64,000 nt of DNA from an uncultured Christensenella sp. (GTDB taxonomy: Bacteria > Bacillota > Clostridia > Christensenellales > UBA3700). The stretch covers positions 248,001-312,000 of the forward strand of contig CAJUEA010000001.1 of the NCBI GenBank assembly GCA_910584975.1, in the 5' to 3' direction. The position numbers were made by a program, and so were the translations under genes. This document shows, piece after piece, positions 60,720 to 64,000 of the stretch (positions are counted from its first letter, which is position 1; every line of letters begins with the position of its first letter). The notes beneath the pieces were generated by a model. The model had not been told where the DNA came from, did not search any database, and saw only the letters and a list, made by a program, of their open reading frames with translations.

Positions 60720-60807
60720 TTGTTGAATTAAAGATTTGAAAATGCTAGTTTAGTATTATTTAAAATTGTAATTATATATATTATTTAATAAAAATAACAC
60801 TTTTTAT

Positions 60808-60836
60808 TTGATATATTAAAGGCATTTTTATATTAA
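60808..60836 (+). promoter_or_regulatory. Possible promoter of the lemA-like gene
   Basis: TTGATA (60808-60813), 17 bp, TATTAA (60831-60836), about 170 nt before the ATG. Confidence 0.35.
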
Positions 60837-61004
60837 TAAAGTATGCAATATAATTTGACTCTTAATGATTATATGGGAAAGCATTTTACAAAATCTAAAT
60901 GAAATTTTGTTATTAATTAGGTATCACACAAGATATCTGTAATAAAAATATCAGCAAAAGCTGAATAATTTAAAAAAGTATTTTTTACTTGGGAGGTAAA
61001 ATTT

Positions 61005-61676
61005 ATGGCAAATGAATTGGACGAATTGAATGATGAGACTATGGAAGAGGGCAGAGATGTAAAAGTAATTGCAAAGCAAATCTCCCCAAAAGTTGGTGTT
61101 GGCTCAAAGATTTTTGAAATTATGCTTTGGGTATTGGGCATTATTCCGGGTATTGTATTTTTGATTATGAAAAAAAATGCAGACAACGAATTAAAGCGTA
61201 TTGAACAACAAATTAACAAAGCTGCATCAACAATCGATAACTTTCTTGAGCAAAGGGTTGTTGTTTTGCAAAACTGCGCACAACTTGTAAACAAAGCCGT
61301 TGACTTAGACAAGGAGACATTCGCTCAACTTGCATCTTTGCGTTCAGGCATTCATCCTCAATCAGGCGAGGAAAGAAATGAATATTCTCAACAAATCGAT
61401 GGTGCATCTTCAAGTTTGCGTTTTGTTATGGAAAACTATCCAGAGCTTAGATCTCACGATAGCATTAGAGCTGCAATGGAGCAAAATAGCTATTTGCAAA
61501 AAGAAGTTACTGCTGCAAGAGAAGTTTACAATGATTGCATCAACAGATGGAATTTGGAAATCTTCAAATGGCCAACAAAGCAAATTGTTGCTGCAAAAAA
61601 TGATTACAAAACAAGAATTCCATTTATCGCATCAAAAGAAATTAAAGAACAAGCTAAAGGCACATTCTTTGCTTGA
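61005..61676 (+). CDS. lemA: LemA-family protein
   Basis: 223-residue LemA protein. A single transmembrane helix (about 43-58, IMLWVLGIIPGIVFLIM) is followed by a four-helix coiled bundle. NAASTIDNFLEQRVVVLQNC is the NLD...RRxxLIPNL-like helix, and the family-typical YPELRSHDSIRAAMEQ, ITAAREVYNDCINRWNLEIFKWPTKQI and the closing segment IPFIASKEIK are present. LemA proteins are membrane-tethered with poorly known roles. The upstream DUF3137-like gene supports a partnership. GGGAGG precedes the ATG. Terminator at 61705-61736. Confidence 0.85.
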   Translation: MANELDELNDETMEEGRDVKVIAKQISPKVGVGSKIFEIMLWVLGIIPGIVFLIMKKNADNELKRIEQQINKAASTIDNFLEQRVVVLQNCAQLVNKAVDLDKETFAQLASLRSGIHPQSGEERNEYSQQIDGASSSLRFVMENYPELRSHDSIRAAMEQNSYLQKEVTAAREVYNDCINRWNLEIFKWPTKQIVAAKNDYKTRIPFIASKEIKEQAKGTFFA

Positions 61677-61704
61677 TTTATCAATCGCTAAAAGTATGAA
61701 AAAT

Positions 61705-61736
61705 GCAAGTCTTTTCATAGGGGCTTGCTTTTTTTT
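61705..61736 (+). terminator. Terminator after the lemA-like gene
   Basis: GCAAGTC / GGCTTGC, 7-bp stem with one G-U, followed by TTTTTTTT. Confidence 0.75.
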
Positions 61737-61854
61737 GTTTAACAAATATTGATTTTTGCCATTTTGTATGTTAAAATAATATAAAAACAATGTGTAAAAA
61801 ATTTATTAGTGCTTATTGTAAAACAAAAAAGTGATAAAGTTTTTGGAGGCAGTT

Positions 61855-62217
61855 ATGAAAGTTTATGAGTCTGAAGAAATGTATTTGGAAACTATTTTAA
61901 GCTTAAAAAACAAAAAAAGCTTGGTAAGGTCAGTTGATATCGTTGAAGAACTCGGATATGCAAAATCAAGTGTATCAAGAGCTGTCAATTTACTTGCAAA
62001 AAAAAATTATATTCAAATAAAATCAACTGGGGAAATTGTGCTTACTGCTGAAGGAAAAGCAAAGGCAGAAAGTATTTTTGAAAGACATCAAGTATTAAAA
62101 AAAGCATTAATCAAAATGGGGGCAGAGGAGAATAGTGCAGAGGAAAATGCTTGTCGTATCGAGCATGTCATTTCCGACGACATCTTTGAAATAATAAAAC
62201 AATTTGTCTCAATATGA
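61855..62217 (+). CDS. DtxR/IdeR-type metal-dependent transcriptional regulator
   Basis: 120-residue DNA-binding regulator of the DtxR/MntR family. The N-terminal helix-turn-helix is RSVDIVEELGYAKSSVSRAVNLLAKKNYI. Metal-site residues follow the iron-type set: Met in SEEMYLETI (MntR has Asp there) and Cys, Glu and His in ENACRIEHVIS, matching DtxR Met10, Cys102, Glu105 and His106. It should therefore sense Fe(II) rather than Mn(II). It lacks the SH3-like C-terminal domain, as MntR does. Start 61855 has TTGGAGG upstream. No iron-transport genes are in the window. Confidence 0.82.
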   Translation: MKVYESEEMYLETILSLKNKKSLVRSVDIVEELGYAKSSVSRAVNLLAKKNYIQIKSTGEIVLTAEGKAKAESIFERHQVLKKALIKMGAEENSAEENACRIEHVISDDIFEIIKQFVSI

Positions 62218-62767
62218 CACGACCAATTTATCCAGTCATTCTGAAAAAAACGAAGTAAAGAATTCCTGACTTGGTTTATTGGATATGTCATTTCGAGCTT
62301 GTCGAGAAATCTCTGGCTATGCTTGTTGAGTAAAGGATAAAATAAATCATTTTTAATTGTCAGTACGCAATATTTGAGATTCTTTGACTGCACTTCGTTT
62401 CGCTCAGAATGACAGAAAAAGAATTACACTTACTAAATTATGCTTGTGCTTGTGTCATCCCGAGTGTAATCGAGGGATCTCAAGTTGTGCTTGTGGGTAG
62501 TTAAATAATAATTTATTTGCTCAATACACAGAGTTTGAGATTCTTCCTTATACCCCCCACCCAAAAAAAGCTATTTTGTGGGGACCCCGTGATAAGCTAT
62601 CGCTCCACTCAGAATGACAGAAACAATGTCATCCAGAGCCTAGTCGAGGAATCTCCAACTTGGTTGTTGAGTAAAATTGAATTAATCATTTTGGTTTTTA
62701 CGATAGTAAAGTCAAATATTTAATTTAAATGCTATAAGCAATAGTTTAATTTTTAATTGCTAACATT
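62218..62767. repeat. Gene-free region with dispersed repeats
   Basis: Several GTCAT..GAGATCTC-type units lie at 62286-62313 (identical 28-mer to 42639-42666), about 62374-62413, 62452-62482, 62520-62548 and 62610-62655, in both orientations. An imperfect CATTCTGA/TCAGAATG pairing is visible. No coding gene is supported; short ORFs across it are composition artefacts. Confidence 0.65.
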
Positions 62768-63667
62768 TCATTCATTGCTAGTTTTTTCGTTTTGCAAATT
62801 ATCTTGCAATCGTTTTAGGAATATTTCTGCGCACTTTGGAAAAACTTGATATTTTTTCCAAGCGATATCAAGATGTGATGTAAGTTTGGGATAAAGTGGG
62901 CGAAAACATAAATTTGAATTGCCTGTTGTGTTGATAATTTTGTCAAGGCTAACTGCATATCCAACTCCTTCTTCTACAAGAAGTGACATGTTGTACAATA
63001 AATTGCCAGTGGCAACAATGTTTAATTCGTCGTCACTTTTTTGAAACCATTCACTTATTTTGTTTTTGCCAATAGATTGACGGGAGCGTATAATCGGCTT
63101 GTCCCACAAGTCTTGTGGGGTAATGTATTCTTTTGCTGCAAGTGGACTATCTTTACGCATAATTACTCCCCAAGTATCAGAGAGTGGTAATCGTAAATGG
63201 TCGTATTTTGATAAATCAAAAGGTTGAATGAATATGCCGAAATCTATAAGTCCATTATCTAGTCTTTCGGAAATAGTCCCACTATCGCCACTGAATAAGT
63301 GAAATTTAACTTTTGGATATTCACGGTTTACATCATAGGCAGCTTTGGCAATGACTTTAAGTGCATAACTTTCACCACCACCAATATAAATATCTCCACT
63401 TATATCAGTGATTGGATTTGATAATTCAGTTTGCGTAATCTTGTATAGTTCAATAATTTCTTCTGCGCGTTTTTTAAGTAACTGACCAGCGTCGGTAAGA
63501 GTAATTTTTCTTGTGCCACGGATAAAAAGTTGTTGTCCGATTTCAGTTTCAAGATTTTGCATTTGCCTTGACAAGTTAGGTTGAGTGACAAACAATGCTT
63601 TTGCTGCTTTTGATATGCTTTGTTCTTTTGCTACTGCCAAAAAATATTTTAATTCCCGGATTTCCAT
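62768..63667 (-). CDS. LysR-family transcriptional regulator
   Basis: 299-residue LysR regulator. The winged helix-turn-helix is MEIRELKYFLAVAKEQSISKAAKALFVTQPNLSRQMQNLE (residues 1-40). Residues 90-299 form the co-inducer-binding domain with DISGDIYIGGGES, VKFHLFSGDSGTISERLDNG and LVEEGVGYAVSLDKI. It is divergently transcribed from a sugar O-acetyltransferase, so it probably controls that gene and itself. The start is chosen at 63667 because AGAGGT lies 8 nt upstream; an upstream in-frame TTG at 63691 has no site. The ligand is unknown. Confidence 0.88.
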   Translation of the reverse strand: MEIRELKYFLAVAKEQSISKAAKALFVTQPNLSRQMQNLETEIGQQLFIRGTRKITLTDAGQLLKKRAEEIIELYKITQTELSNPITDISGDIYIGGGESYALKVIAKAAYDVNREYPKVKFHLFSGDSGTISERLDNGLIDFGIFIQPFDLSKYDHLRLPLSDTWGVIMRKDSPLAAKEYITPQDLWDKPIIRSRQSIGKNKISEWFQKSDDELNIVATGNLLYNMSLLVEEGVGYAVSLDKIINTTGNSNLCFRPLYPKLTSHLDIAWKKYQVFPKCAEIFLKRLQDNLQNEKTSNE

Positions 63668-63747
63668 AGTTAACCTCTTTTGATAATGCAATTATACCAT
63701 ATAAACATATGCCTGTCAATTATAGGTGTTGCATAAAATATAAGTAT

Positions 63748-63776
63748 TTGACATAACTGATTTTATGTTTTAAAAT
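63748..63776 (+). promoter_or_regulatory. Promoter of the acetyltransferase gene, divergent from lysR
   Basis: TTGACA (63748-63753), 17 bp, TAAAAT (63771-63776). ATAAAAT (63732-63738) and ATTTTAT (63761-63767) form a wide dyad that could be a LysR site. Confidence 0.65.
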
Positions 63777-63795
63777 ATAAATGTTAGAGGTGGTT

Positions 63796-64000
63796 ATGAA
63801 TTCTGAGCAATTTAAAGAAGGATTAAAACAGACTGCTTGTATAAAAGCAAATTCGGAAATGCATACGCATATGCACTTAATGTCTCAAAGGGCGTTGAAA
63901 ATAACTAATGAAATCAATCGAGTTTATCACACTACGGATGAGATTTGTAAGTTGTTTTCTGAATTGACAGGACAGAAAGTGGATGATAGTTTTCGTCTTT
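63796..64000 (+). CDS. Sugar O-acetyltransferase-like protein, 3'-truncated
   Basis: The first 68 residues of a protein that runs off the window. The start has GAGGTGG 9 nt upstream. NEINRVYHTTDEICKLFSELTG and VDDSFRL match the N-terminal helical domain of maltose/galactoside O-acetyltransferases (left-handed beta-helix enzymes using acetyl-CoA). The catalytic beta-helix is beyond the window. It is divergent from lysR, which probably regulates it. Confidence 0.65.
   Translation, partial: MNSEQFKEGLKQTACIKANSEMHTHMHLMSQRALKITNEINRVYHTTDEICKLFSELTGQKVDDSFRL

Noticed and set aside
62517..62723. 68-residue ORF in the repeat patch
   Set aside because: It is composed of the dispersed repeat units and has no ribosome site.

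Overview
The window looks like chromosome from an AT-rich, low-GC Gram-positive anaerobe, most plausibly an uncultured gut-associated Bacillota/Clostridia-type lineage. The grounds are strong AGGAGG-type ribosome sites, sigma-A promoters often with a TGn-TATAAT extended -10, TGA used as a stop, non-mevalonate isoprenoid synthesis (ispDF), a monomeric [FeFe]-hydrogenase, an Agr/LytTR-type two-component system, and genes for host-glycan sugars (L-fucose, GlcNAc, N-acetylhexosamine, galactose). I cannot assign a genus.

Layout. 1-5360: housekeeping run with a tRNA wobble-uridine modification pair (trmR-trhP), a UgtP/MurG-like glycosyltransferase, a Dabb protein, a cyclophilin and asnS. 5452-12877: GH31 alpha-glucosidase, L-fucose isomerase, a two-domain L-fuculose-1-phosphate aldolase and a RhaB-like kinase, which together form a fucose pathway, then a DUF3781 protein. 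13166-13517: tmRNA (ssrA). 13518-18289: an integrated mini-island carrying an McrBC-like restriction pair. It is bounded by a duplicated 20-bp tmRNA 3' end (19/20 identical), and what looks like the host's own tmRNA terminator is displaced to its far side.

18290-24432 is an accessory stretch of small genes: a gene broken by two in-frame stops, a VOC protein, a minus-strand three-gene cassette (two-helix membrane protein, unknown beta-rich protein, divergent Ddl-like ATP-grasp) behind a perfect consensus promoter, YdeI-like, DUF4180, GNAT and HAAS-type membrane proteins. 24490-31861: ispDF, a papain-like amidase, a lipoprotein resembling an inactivated phosphoesterase, a GT4 glycosyltransferase, nagB behind a palindromic operator, a membrane protein and a DUF1835-type protein. 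32263-42431: a four-gene surface operon ending in a 1644-residue protein with GLUG-like repeats, Ig-like regions and a poly-glycine-rich tail.

43106-46000: a variant purine-class riboswitch with an overlapping terminator upstream of a COG2509-type flavoprotein, then nagA. 46222-50457: two tandem paralogous membrane-anchored beta-helix-like proteins. 50802-53704: NahK-like kinase, CBM-like protein and galE. 53854-56169: PHP phosphatase and [FeFe]-hydrogenase. 56397-56579: a candidate free-standing small RNA. 56723-58697: LytTR regulator and AgrC-like kinase. 58809-61676: DUF3137-like and LemA proteins. 61855 to the end: a DtxR-type regulator with Fe-type ligands, a dispersed-repeat patch, a LysR regulator and the start of a sugar O-acetyltransferase.

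Together, fucI/fucA/kinase, nagA, nagB, nahK, galE and GH31 suggest salvage of host-glycan or dietary oligosaccharide sugars. No transporter or LNB/GNB phosphorylase lies in the window. All functions are read from sequence motifs and recalled family knowledge; no searches were run.
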